Assembly (NCBI GenBank): GCA_016209035.1
Contig: JACQWX010000032.1
Span: 1 to 60,829 of the forward strand
Origin: Elusimicrobiota bacterium
Lineage (GTDB): Bacteria > Elusimicrobiota > Elusimicrobia > UBA1565 > UBA9628
Length of the DNA stretch: 60,829 bases
Direction: 5' to 3'
The notes under the pieces were generated by a model, which worked only from the letters and a program-made list of their open reading frames with translations, was not told the origin of the DNA and did not search any database. Both the position numbers and the translations under genes were made by a program. How positions within the stretch are numbered: position 1 is the first letter of the stretch; each line of letters begins with the position of its first letter. This document shows positions 24,612-32,574 of this stretch, in pieces.

Positions 24612-25383
24612 GACGGATATCCTCACTCCGCTTCAGACAAAAGTCCTGGGATACCTTTTTTCGCAGGAATGGTTCCGGCACCGGTTCTACCTCACCGGAG
24701 GGACGGCGCTGGCGGCCTTCCACCTACAGCATCGCCGCTCGGACGACCTGGATTTCTTCACGCATGGCGCGGGCCTTGAGCCGGCGCCGGCCCTCATGCG
24801 CGAGATGGGGCGCGAGATCGGCGAGACGGTCGAGTCCGCGCAGGCCAGCCCGGGCTTCCTGCGCTTCCGGGTAGGCGCAAGCCTTCAGGTGGACTTGGTG
24901 GCCGACGTGGATTTCCGCGTCGGAGCCCCGGAACTGATCGGCGGCTTCATGGTGGACACGATCAAGAACATCGCGGTCAACAAGGTCTGCGCCATTCTCG
25001 GCCGCCTGGACGCGAAAGACTACGTGGACCTCTACGCGATCTTCCAGCACGAGGCCTTCGACGTCTTCGAGCTCCTGGAACTGGGCCAAAAAAAGGACGC
25101 CGGGCTCGATCCCTTCGTCTGGGCCTCCCTTCTTGCCGAAATCGTCAAGCTCCCGGTCCTGCCCCGCATGGTCCGGCCCCTGGACCGAAAGGCCCTGGAC
25201 CGGTTTTTCCTGGGCCTGCGCGACTCCATCCTCGACCGGCTAAAGAGGACCGCCAACTTCGAGATTCATCCAGATGCCGGCAGCCAATCATCCGGGGAGA
25301 CGCCGGGAGCCAGGCGCCGGAGGAACTCTTCGCACGGGAGGCAGGGCACGCCGCGTATAGTCAGGCGCTCGCCGCCGCAGTAA
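24604..25383 (+). CDS. AbiEii-type nucleotidyltransferase toxin
   Basis: 259 residues. The nucleotidyltransferase motif is clear: FYLTGGTALAAFHLQHRRSDDLDFF, with GG and the D-x-D pair, followed by LRFRVGASLQVDLVADVDF for the third acidic residue and KVCAILGRLDAKDYVDLYAI. AbiEii-like enzymes transfer nucleotides to RNA or proteins and stop growth during stress or phage attack. The natural family end seems to be near 25262 (RTANFEI). The last 40 residues (HPDAGSQSSGETPG...) read antisense through a decayed ATPase gene, so the C-terminus is probably a read-through extension. Confidence 0.85.
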   Translation: MDKTDILTPLQTKVLGYLFSQEWFRHRFYLTGGTALAAFHLQHRRSDDLDFFTHGAGLEPAPALMREMGREIGETVESAQASPGFLRFRVGASLQVDLVADVDFRVGAPELIGGFMVDTIKNIAVNKVCAILGRLDAKDYVDLYAIFQHEAFDVFELLELGQKKDAGLDPFVWASLLAEIVKLPVLPRMVRPLDRKALDRFFLGLRDSILDRLKRTANFEIHPDAGSQSSGETPGARRRRNSSHGRQGTPRIVRRSPPQ

Positions 25384-25490
25384 AGCCAGCAGCGGCCCGA
25401 TATCCCTCTCCGACACGACCCTGGATGCCTTGACCTGAGCCAGGTTGATTTCCCTGTTCCTCTCAATCCTGCCCGGGCCCGGAGGACGCG
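25266..25490 (-). pseudogene. Decayed C-terminal remnant of a DUF4143 ATPase
   Basis: On the minus strand the sequence translates as RGTGKSTW (Walker A part), then jumps to GGERLTIRGVPCLPCEEFLRRLAPG. The latter matches the C-terminus of the neighbouring intact ATPase (GVERLKRHGVICLPCDAFLRALVPG). The central 300 codons are deleted. It is overlapped by the 3' end of the AbiEii-type gene. Confidence 0.65.
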
Positions 25491-25645
25491 AGGAAACTCA
25501 ATCACATGGCCGATCTCGTCCAGGCCGACCGTCGCGCGCTCATTTCCATGACCCCGGCGCCCGCGCGCGAAGGCTCCACGCTTTCCGCCTCGCTGAAGGA
25601 CTTCCTGCAGGCAGTCGACCAGCCCTCGCATCGACTCCCCTAATA

Positions 25646-26812
25646 TCAATCCAACAGCTTCTTTCCGGGAACCAGAGCCCTCAGGAACGCGTCGCAGGGC
25701 AGGCAAATGACGCCGTGCCGTTTGAGCCTCTCGACCCCTCTGTACAGGAATAACGCCTGGGCCTCCGGGTACTCCTCGCAGAACGCCCTGAGGCCCCTCA
25801 GTTCCTCGTCGCGCACGCGATCCGTGTTCTTGACCTCCACGGCCCAGAAGCCCCGCGGCCCGTAGACCACGAAATCCACCTCCACGCCGGAGCGCGTTCG
25901 CCAGAAAGCGAGCTGATGCAGCCCTCCCCCGTAAACGTTCCAGGCCCTAATGTGCTGGGCTACCAGGCCCTCCAATGCGTGGCCGTCGATCTCTTGGGGA
26001 CGGTCCAGCGGTCCGCAGGGGCGCAGCGACCGGTATACCCCGGCATCGAAGAGATAGAACTTGGGATGAACGGACACGGCGCGCTTTGCCCGCTTCGCGA
26101 AGACCGGCAGCCGGAAGGCCAACAACAGGTCCTCCAGAATTTGGACGTAGCTTTCCACCACCTTACGTTCCACCTCGCACTCACGCGCGACGTTGCTCAG
26201 GTTCAGAACGCCGGCATGCGAGAAGGTGACGACCTCGAGGAAACGGGCGAAATTGCCCACGTTCCTGACCAGACCTTCCATCTGGACCTCTTCCCGCACG
26301 TACAGAGCGGCATAGGCCCTCAAGACATCCTCCGGGTCTTCCTCCCTCCAGACGAGCGGGAGCAGGCCATGCCGGAGGGCCCGATCCAGATCGAAGCGCG
26401 GGGCGACCTCCGCGGCCATGAACGGATGCATGGCCCTCATGACGGCCCTGCCGGCCAGAAGGTCCGCGCCCGTCCGTTTGAGTTTCCTGGCGCTGGAGCC
26501 CGTCAGGACGAACACAAATCCTCTCTTCTCCTCGATCAACGCATGGATCACCGGCAGAAGGGCAGGCACCTTTTGCACATCATCGACGATGACGGCCCTT
26601 CTTCGGACCTCACCCTCCACCAAGTCCCGCAGCCGCTCCGGCCGGGCCGCATAGCGGCGGAAGGCGTCCGGGGAGAGGAGGTCGATGCGCAGCGCGTCCC
26701 TGAAAACCGCTTGCGCCCAAGTGGATTTCCCCGTGCCTCTGGGCCCGAACAAGAAGAAACTCCTGTCAGGGATAGCGAGGAATCGGTTAACCAACTCCAT
26801 TATTGGTCTCAT
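25646..26812 (-). CDS. AAA_14/DUF4143 family ATPase
   Basis: 388 residues from ATG 26812 (ATG 26800 is the alternative). Walker A is FGPRGTGKSTWAQAV, Walker B AVIVDDVQKV, and sensor-like GSSARKLKRTGADLLAGRA follows. The middle (ARECEVERKVVESYVQILEDLLLAFRLPVF) and the C-terminal DUF4143 nuclease-fold part (GVEVDFVVYGPRGFWAVEVKNTD) are complete. These widespread ATPases have no settled role; their scattered distribution suggests mobile or defence-type genes. Decayed copies lie on both sides, so this is the surviving member of a local duplication. A promoter with -10 box 9 nt from the start suggests almost no leader. Confidence 0.9.
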   Translation of the reverse strand: MRPIMELVNRFLAIPDRSFFLFGPRGTGKSTWAQAVFRDALRIDLLSPDAFRRYAARPERLRDLVEGEVRRRAVIVDDVQKVPALLPVIHALIEEKRGFVFVLTGSSARKLKRTGADLLAGRAVMRAMHPFMAAEVAPRFDLDRALRHGLLPLVWREEDPEDVLRAYAALYVREEVQMEGLVRNVGNFARFLEVVTFSHAGVLNLSNVARECEVERKVVESYVQILEDLLLAFRLPVFAKRAKRAVSVHPKFYLFDAGVYRSLRPCGPLDRPQEIDGHALEGLVAQHIRAWNVYGGGLHQLAFWRTRSGVEVDFVVYGPRGFWAVEVKNTDRVRDEELRGLRAFCEEYPEAQALFLYRGVERLKRHGVICLPCDAFLRALVPGKKLLD

Positions 26813-26850
26813 TATGGAGTAAATATACCCAAATTGAGTAGAGGGGTCAA
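26794..26850 (-). promoter_or_regulatory. Promoter and operator-like repeat of the DUF4143 ATPase
   Basis: On the minus strand: TTGACC (26850-26845), 17 bp, TATATT (26827-26822), then ATG 26812 after 9 nt. Inverted repeat ACTCCAT (26794-26800) and ATGGAGT (26814-26820) spans both possible start codons and could be an operator. Confidence 0.7.
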
Positions 26851-26979
26851 CCCCGATGAGGCTCTGCGCGACCGGCTTGATGAAGAACATCTCCGAGTCC
26901 CTGGCAGACCGCCTGGCCGTGTGTGAGTTGACTCCATTGATGCTCCTGGAACTCGGATCCGGGTGGGAGCGGCCTGCTC

Positions 26980-27087
26980 CACGCACTGCTGGGCGCCGCG
27001 CACGGCGACGACCTCCTCGCGCGTCCGTGCCTCTACGAACAAGAGGAAATTCCTGTCAGGCGTCAAGTCCGGCGGCGCCCCGCTCAT
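26980..27087 (-). pseudogene. Decayed N-terminal remnant of a DUF4143 ATPase
   Basis: The minus-strand translation PDRNFLLFVEART aligns with PDRSFFLFGPRG at the start of the intact ATPase. The nucleotides around 27024-27063 (GTGCCTCT...AACAAGAGGAAATTCCTGTCAGG) closely match 26733-26770. Walker A is destroyed. The rest of the 340-bp gap (26851-26979) shows nothing I can name. Confidence 0.6.
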
Positions 27088-27092
27088 AAAGG

Positions 27093-27147
27093 AAGCCGCC
27101 CCCTTTCAGGGGCGGCTTTCGAACACTCGGGCGGCCGACGCCCGAGT
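27093..27147 (-). terminator. Two tandem hairpins after the 900-residue protein gene
   Basis: ACTCGGGCG/CGCCCGAGT (27125-27147) and AAGCCGCCCC/GGGGCGGCTT (27093-27118) follow the stop at 27153. On the minus strand the second is followed by CCTTTAT, a weak U-tract, so it may be a transcription terminator. Confidence 0.6.
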
Positions 27148-27152
27148 CCCTG

Positions 27153-29855
27153 CTAAGGCTTCAACGCGGCTTCCACGTCCTTGCTGATCTCGTCGATCTT
27201 GCCGCCCTTGCCTTCGTTCCCGCCGAGCCACGCGTTGACCTGGCTCGTCGAATGGTCCCTGACCTTCTGCACGGCCGCGGCGGAATCAGTCAAAGTCTTC
27301 GCAGCGTCAGCGAAGGCTTGCTTGCATCCCGGCGTGTCATCCTTCGCGCACGCGTCGAGCTTCGACTTGACGTCAAGCGCGACGTTCTTGTCGATGAAGG
27401 TCTTGAGCGGCGCGCCGTCCTTCAGGCCCTGGCTGTAGCCATCGGCCGGCGCTTTGTCGGCAGAACCAGCCACGGCCCAATCCGCGAAGGTCTTCACGCC
27501 CTTGCCCGCGGTCGGATTCTCAAGCAGCGCCGCGCGGGCATCCTTGTTGACCGTATCGACCCGCGTGATCAAGGCCCTCTGCACGGCCTCCCTGTCCACC
27601 AGCGCCTTCTCGACGTCTTTCACCGTCGTCTTCCTGTAATCCTCCACTTGCTTGGTGAAGTCTTTCCAGTTAGGATCCTTGACCCCCAGCTGGCTGTCGA
27701 TGTAGTTCGCGGCCGTTTCATACTGCGTCCTGGCGTACTCCAGCCGCGCCTTGGCGTCGAAGATCCACGACGGAGCGACCGGCTCGCGGCCGTTGAGCTT
27801 GGCCGCGTCGTCGATCAGCTTGGCGGCCTTGGGGTTGCGTCCCTTCTCCGCCGCCATGCTCTCATCGACGAATTTCTTGTAGTTCCGCTGCGGCGTCTCA
27901 GCGATCCCCTTGTACGCGGCGCGGAACGCATACTTATCTTCCGCAGCGCCGGCGAGCTTATCGAGCTCCGCCTGGATGCCGGCCTTGCCGGTCAAGCAGT
28001 CCCCGCCTTCCTTCGCATCCGTGCATTTCTCGGGCTTGAGGTCGTCGCCCAGGTTCGCGATGGGGGTCTTGAGGTCTCCGGCCTTGGGATCGAGCTTCGC
28101 CATCACGTCGTTCTCGGCCCCCTTGACCTCGGCGGCCATCTCCTTGAGCGAGTCCTGCAGGTTCTTGCCGATCCTGTTGTGGAGGGACAGCACCGAGGAA
28201 TCCTCCTTCAGCTCTTGGCCGGCCAACGGGCTCCCGTGGCATTCGGACCTCATCCCGGGCTTCAGGGACCCGCCGGCCTGGAGATACGCGTTCGCGGTGA
28301 CCAGCTGCCTGTTGGCCTCCAACATCTTCTGGGAGAATGCCCCGCCCACTCCGTCTTTGGCCTTCCTGAATACGGTGCATGCGGTCATCAGCCCTTGCAT
28401 CACGGGCTTCCCGTCGCTGCCGAGCGTCTCCCCGCTGGCGGGCACCTCGGGCGTGCCGCCCGTATTCTGCTGTTCTCCTTCGCCCGCCCCATCGCTGCTG
28501 CAACCGGTGGCGAGAGGCTTGGCCTGGCTCGAACCGTAGTCTTTCTTGTAGTACAGGCAAGGCCCGTCGGTGCAGTTGGGCTCCGACGCAAGGCAGTAAC
28601 CGCTCGGCTCCTTGTTGTAGGCCGCGCTGCATTTCCCGATGCCGCTCCCGTACGGCTTGGCCTTCTTCGAGCCGACTGGGATGCAGGCGATCTGGGTCGC
28701 GGCGTCCCGGTTGAAGAGCGGATCGAGGAGGCCCTCGATGCCCTTGCCGATGGCGCCGGCGAAGGGCTTGACCAGGCCGTCCATCAGCATGGTCTTCTGG
28801 ACCTCCTGCTGCATCTCGATCGGGAACATCTCCTTCTTGGTCTTCTTCTGCCAGTCGAGCTCGAGCTGCCTCATGGCGTTCTCTTTCTGGAGGATGTAGT
28901 CCAAAGAGGGCTCGCCGCGCTGGTTGCTGCGCATGTCCTTGTTCTGCCCGCCCGCCTTGTCCTCCTTGCCGTCGCCGGCGGCCCCGCCGGCTCCGCCCGA
29001 GGAGCTCCCTCCAGGGATGGCCTGCGAGGCGTCCGACGCGGTCAGGAGGTTGCCCCCGGCTCCGCCGCCCCGGTTGTAGTTGCCCGCGGCGTCGTTGGCC
29101 GCCTTCTTCAAGTCCTCGATGCTGCCCGAGGGGGAGTTGCCCCGCCTGCCCGCGACCCCTTGGTAGCCCGTCGGGGTCTTCACATTGGTGAGAGAGCTGC
29201 TCTGCGCCGGCTTGCCCGAGCCGGCCGCCGGTCCGACGCCGCCGCCGGACCAGCTCGCCCCGCTGCCTCCGCCTCCGAGCACGCCTAGGCCCCTCAAGGA
29301 GCCCTGCAGGGGCACCTTGGGCACGGGCAGGCTCGCGGATTTCGTCGCGGCCGAAGCGCTGCGCCCCGCGGCCGCGGCCAGAGCGTCCTTCCAGTCGCTG
29401 GCCGGCTTGGCCGGAGCGGCCTGGGTCGGCGCGGGAGCGGTCACCGGCTGAGCAGCGGACTGGCCGGGGCCCATGACGAGGGACGCGGGGTCGCGCACGT
29501 TCAACGGCGTGATGATCTCCGACCCGGTGCCCAGGAGCCCGCCAGGGGCCAGGCCGGTCACGCCAGGCTCGTAGGGCGATCTACCGCCGCCCCAAGGCGA
29601 TTGGCCGGCTTCGCCGCGCGTGCCCCAGCCGGGCTGGAACGCGCCGCGCGGGCCGCCGTCGGGAGCCATGAGGAAATGCTCGACCAAGGGCGCCAGGAAG
29701 AGCACGGCAAGCCCGGCCGCGATGAACGCGAGGTCCTTCTTCCTGAAGCTCTTGACCCTGTCCACCAAGGACATCCCGGCCGCCAAGCCTTTGATTTTGA
29801 GCTCCGGCTTCTTGGTGTCCTTGAGGCTCGGTATCTGCGATTTCTTAGGTTCCAT
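27153..29855 (-). CDS. Large membrane-anchored protein with Gly/Ser-rich linker, unknown function
   Basis: 900 residues from ATG 29855 with ribosome site AGGAG. The basic head (SQIPSLKDTKKPELKIKG) is followed by one TM segment (DLAFIAAGLAVLFLAPLVEHFL), a Gly/Ala/Ser-rich stretch to about 320, then a helical block (YILQKENAMRQLELDWQKK). A Cys-rich segment follows (IACIPVG..., GYCLASEPNCTDGPCLYY), and a long helical C-terminus (ARLEYARTQYETAANYI). It is a type II membrane protein with a large extracytoplasmic part. The head-TM-glycine linker layout resembles the four proteins at 45.4-51.0 kb. I recognise no family. Confidence 0.75.
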   Translation of the reverse strand: MEPKKSQIPSLKDTKKPELKIKGLAAGMSLVDRVKSFRKKDLAFIAAGLAVLFLAPLVEHFLMAPDGGPRGAFQPGWGTRGEAGQSPWGGGRSPYEPGVTGLAPGGLLGTGSEIITPLNVRDPASLVMGPGQSAAQPVTAPAPTQAAPAKPASDWKDALAAAAGRSASAATKSASLPVPKVPLQGSLRGLGVLGGGGSGASWSGGGVGPAAGSGKPAQSSSLTNVKTPTGYQGVAGRRGNSPSGSIEDLKKAANDAAGNYNRGGGAGGNLLTASDASQAIPGGSSSGGAGGAAGDGKEDKAGGQNKDMRSNQRGEPSLDYILQKENAMRQLELDWQKKTKKEMFPIEMQQEVQKTMLMDGLVKPFAGAIGKGIEGLLDPLFNRDAATQIACIPVGSKKAKPYGSGIGKCSAAYNKEPSGYCLASEPNCTDGPCLYYKKDYGSSQAKPLATGCSSDGAGEGEQQNTGGTPEVPASGETLGSDGKPVMQGLMTACTVFRKAKDGVGGAFSQKMLEANRQLVTANAYLQAGGSLKPGMRSECHGSPLAGQELKEDSSVLSLHNRIGKNLQDSLKEMAAEVKGAENDVMAKLDPKAGDLKTPIANLGDDLKPEKCTDAKEGGDCLTGKAGIQAELDKLAGAAEDKYAFRAAYKGIAETPQRNYKKFVDESMAAEKGRNPKAAKLIDDAAKLNGREPVAPSWIFDAKARLEYARTQYETAANYIDSQLGVKDPNWKDFTKQVEDYRKTTVKDVEKALVDREAVQRALITRVDTVNKDARAALLENPTAGKGVKTFADWAVAGSADKAPADGYSQGLKDGAPLKTFIDKNVALDVKSKLDACAKDDTPGCKQAFADAAKTLTDSAAAVQKVRDHSTSQVNAWLGGNEGKGGKIDEISKDVEAALKP

Positions 29856-29922
29856 ATCCGCTCCTTGCCAAGCTATCTAAAACCAAATCATGCCCGGGTG
29901 TCCCCGGATTTCCGTTCACTAT

Positions 29923-29951
29923 AGTGTAAGGGCGCCGTCATGATTTGTCAA
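29923..29951 (-). promoter_or_regulatory. Promoter of the 900-residue membrane-anchored protein gene
   Basis: On the minus strand: perfect TTGACA (29951-29946), 17 bp, TACACT (29928-29923), giving a leader of about 60 nt with an AGGAG ribosome site. Confidence 0.7.
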
Positions 29952-29993
29952 TAGAAAAATGGGTTTTTACCAAACTTTAAACTGCCGCCCAGG

Positions 29994-31172
29994 CTAGATG
30001 CCGCAATCCATCCCTGGGCACGCCTTGCCCGCGGTCAGCGGGCAGGCGTCATTGCGCTCGCACAACGCCCTGTTCAACCGGCTGCAGCCGGCGCTGTAGC
30101 CGCATTTGTGCATGCTGCAGCGGCACCAGCGATAGTAGAAGTCCCAGAGGAGCTTCCCCCGCGACCAGGTCCGGCAGGCCTCGTCGGTCTGGGGCCAGGC
30201 CGGCTCGCACTTCATCCAGCCTTTGCACTCGGCCGCGGCCCCCGAGGCCGAGGTCTTCATCGCCTCGGCCAAGCGCTGCATGAGGGGATCGTACCGGGCG
30301 GCCGCGCCGTCGCACAGCCGCCGCGCCAGGGCGAGGCCCGAGGCCTCGCCCCGCCTCTGGGTCATAGACGCGGTGGCCGGGTTGCCGAAGTCGCCGGCGA
30401 AGGACTGCCTCTCGCCGCGCACGGGCGCGCCGGCCCGCGAGGCGACGAACCCGCCCGCGGGCCTGCCGTCGTAGACGGAATCGATCGCCGCCGCCGCGGT
30501 CTCGTGGGAGACGCCCTTCGTCTTGTCCGCGGCGCGCGCCTTGCCGTACACGAGATGGGAGAAGGCGCTCCCCTGGCCGGTATTGAGCTTCGTGCGGGAA
30601 TAGGACGCGTGCTGACGCGACAAAAGGTCCCTCACCGCGGCCGGCGAGACCCTTCCCCCGCCGGGAGCGGGCCTCACCCCCGCCGTCTTGCCCGCGCTCG
30701 GGACCGAGACGTCCTTGAGGAGCTCCTCCATCGAGGAGCCCTCCGAGGCTCCGACGCCCCCCCGGAAGAAATCCTTCCCGCCGAAGGGCCCGCCGACGAT
30801 GTCCTCGGGCCTGACAGCCATGTCCGACCTCTTGGACTCAGCCGGGTTGAGGATGCCCTCCACGCGCTCGGGATTGAGGATGCCCATGGGCGGCCGACCA
30901 CCCCTGAGCTTGGCCGCATAGTCCAATTCAGGGAGCCGGCCGGGGTCCTCGGCGGGGACCATCTCCAGCGAGGCGCCGCCGGACCGGTCAGGCAGCTTCT
31001 CGAGGGAATCGGGCCGGGGGGACTTGTCCCGGGCGGCCTGGAGCTGGCCGGAGAGCGTCCCCGAGCCCTTGGCCGTGAACAGCCCGGAGAGCCTGCCGAC
31101 GAGGTCCGTCGTGACGAGGACGACGGCCAGCACGGAGACGACGACCAGGGCGACGACGACCTTCATCCCCAT
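29994..31172 (-). CDS. Membrane-anchored protein with Cys-rich C-terminus, unknown function
   Basis: 392 residues from ATG 31172 (GGAGG just upstream); ATG 31166, which overlaps the ATPase stop as ATGA, is an equal alternative. The N-terminus is one TM helix (VVVALVVVSVLAVVLVTTDLVG). The body is disordered, with a duplicated MGILNPERVEGILNPAES motif. The C-terminal 80 residues hold about twelve cysteines (ECKGWMKCEP, WCRCSMHKCGYSAGC, CPGMDCGI), so it should be folded by disulfides outside the cytoplasm. It follows the DUF4143 ATPase without a gap and lies upstream of the 900-residue gene. I recognise no family. Confidence 0.65.
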   Translation of the reverse strand: MGMKVVVALVVVSVLAVVLVTTDLVGRLSGLFTAKGSGTLSGQLQAARDKSPRPDSLEKLPDRSGGASLEMVPAEDPGRLPELDYAAKLRGGRPPMGILNPERVEGILNPAESKRSDMAVRPEDIVGGPFGGKDFFRGGVGASEGSSMEELLKDVSVPSAGKTAGVRPAPGGGRVSPAAVRDLLSRQHASYSRTKLNTGQGSAFSHLVYGKARAADKTKGVSHETAAAAIDSVYDGRPAGGFVASRAGAPVRGERQSFAGDFGNPATASMTQRRGEASGLALARRLCDGAAARYDPLMQRLAEAMKTSASGAAAECKGWMKCEPAWPQTDEACRTWSRGKLLWDFYYRWCRCSMHKCGYSAGCSRLNRALCERNDACPLTAGKACPGMDCGI

Positions 31173-32455
31173 GGTCCCTCCAGGAACCATTTCCAGGCCG
31201 GGACATTCCGGACCAAGACGCCGCTCGACCGTTCCTGGCCTTCCTCCTCGATGCTGACGAACGTTCCGGCCTTGGCCCCGAGCAGGGCGCACGCCTCGGC
31301 CAAGCCTTCGAACTCTCTGCGCCGGTTGGACTCGGCCAGGCGCCATGCGACCTGGAGCGCCGACCAGCGGCCGCCCAACCTGAAGACGAAGTCGCATTCG
31401 TTCCTTCCTTGGAAGTAAAAGACCTCGCAGCCTCGCCTTCGCAGCTCGAGATACACGGCGTTCTCCAGGAGGCGGCCCGAGTCCTCGGACGAGACCCTCC
31501 TTGCCAAGGCCGCGTCCGCCAGATAGACCTTGGAGGGGTTGCGCGCCCTCTTGTAGGCGGAATCCGAGAGGATGCCGGCCTCGTAGATCAGAAGGCTGTC
31601 GAGGAAGTGGCGGTAATAGGCGTAGGCGCTGTCCTTGGAAAAAGGAAGCTTGTCTTTGTGCTGACGACAGAAGGCCGAGAGGGACACTTTCTGTGAAAAA
31701 GAGGAGAACAACTTGTCCTTGAGAGCATTGAGCAAGCCCGTGTTCGTGATGTCGAACCTGTCGACCAAGTCCCTGAAGAACATGGCATCCAGGTACTCCT
31801 GGACGATCCTGCGCCTCTCGAACTCCGACTCGACGAACGCCGTCTCCGGGAATCCGCCGGACTTCAGGTATTCATGGAAGGCGTTCTTCACCAGCGGCTT
31901 GCGGCTGCCGAGCGCGGCCGCGCCGGCGTCCGCGGCGATGCCCTTGGCCGACAGCCATTCCCGGAAGGAGAACGGCAGGACCTCCATGGCCCAGCTGCGT
32001 CCCCTCAAGGCGGTGTGGATATGGGCGGGAGAGACCTGGGAGGAAGAGCCGCTCACGAACACCTCCGCGCCTTCCCTCTCGACCATCCTTCTGGCGAACT
32101 TCTCCCAACCTTCCACATTCTGGATCTCGTCGAGGACAAGCGCGACTCCGGGCTTGCCGGCCAGGGCGGGTCTGAGCTCGAGGAACGCCTCTCTGATGCC
32201 TTCGAGGTCCTTGATCGAGACCTCGCCCAGCCGATCGTCCTCGAAGTCTACGTAGAATGCCCTCTCCCTGCGCTTCCTGAACAAGTCGAAGAGCATGAAA
32301 CTCTTCCCGCTGCGCCGGATCCCGTGGAATACGCAGACCTTGCTCGCGGACTCCGGAAGCCGGACATTCTCCCGCGGGACGATGCTCTTGACCTGGTTGA
32401 GGATGTAGTCCTCGTTGGAGAGGATGATCTCCTTCAACGAATCGGCGCTTGTCAT
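31163..32455 (-). CDS. AAA_14/DUF4143 family ATPase (second copy)
   Basis: 430 residues from ATG 32455 with GAGGG upstream. Walker A is FHGIRRSGKSFMLF, Walker B VALVLDEIQNVEGWEKF, and the arginine-bearing segment is FVSGSSSQVSPAHIHTALRGRS. DUF4143 occupies the second half (YEAGILSDSAYKRARNPSKVYLADAAL) and ends in a nuclease-like fold (CEVFYFQGRNECDFVFRLGGRW). It is distant from the copy at 25.6 kb, so not a recent duplicate. A divergent promoter region with a 9-bp inverted repeat separates it from the biosynthetic cluster. Confidence 0.9.
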   Translation of the reverse strand: MTSADSLKEIILSNEDYILNQVKSIVPRENVRLPESASKVCVFHGIRRSGKSFMLFDLFRKRRERAFYVDFEDDRLGEVSIKDLEGIREAFLELRPALAGKPGVALVLDEIQNVEGWEKFARRMVEREGAEVFVSGSSSQVSPAHIHTALRGRSWAMEVLPFSFREWLSAKGIAADAGAAALGSRKPLVKNAFHEYLKSGGFPETAFVESEFERRRIVQEYLDAMFFRDLVDRFDITNTGLLNALKDKLFSSFSQKVSLSAFCRQHKDKLPFSKDSAYAYYRHFLDSLLIYEAGILSDSAYKRARNPSKVYLADAALARRVSSEDSGRLLENAVYLELRRRGCEVFYFQGRNECDFVFRLGGRWSALQVAWRLAESNRRREFEGLAEACALLGAKAGTFVSIEEEGQERSSGVLVRNVPAWKWFLEGPWG

Positions 32456-32472
32456 GCATGTCCCTCTTATCT

Positions 32473-32524
32473 TCCTTATTTGAAGGATATTATAGCACGA
32501 ATTCATCCTTCCTATAAGGATGAA
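32473..32524 (-). promoter_or_regulatory. Promoter and operator repeats of the second DUF4143 ATPase
   Basis: On the minus strand TATAAT lies at 32494-32489. The -35 position is covered by a perfect inverted repeat TTCATCCTT-CCTAT-AAGGATGAA (32502-32524). A second smaller repeat TCCTT-ATTTG-AAGGA lies just downstream. Repressor binding would block this promoter and could also affect the divergent ketosynthase promoter. Confidence 0.65.
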
Positions 32525-32538
32525 ACACTTGCATCCCG

Positions 32539-32568
32539 TTGTCATCGCAACGCGCATTATCCTATGAT
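32539..32568 (+). promoter_or_regulatory. Promoter of the ketosynthase operon, leaderless type
   Basis: TTGTCA (32539-32544), 18 bp, TATGAT (32563-32568); six nucleotides then lead to GTG 32575, the predicted start of both transcript and protein. Confidence 0.7.
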
Positions 32569-32574
32569 GCCATC

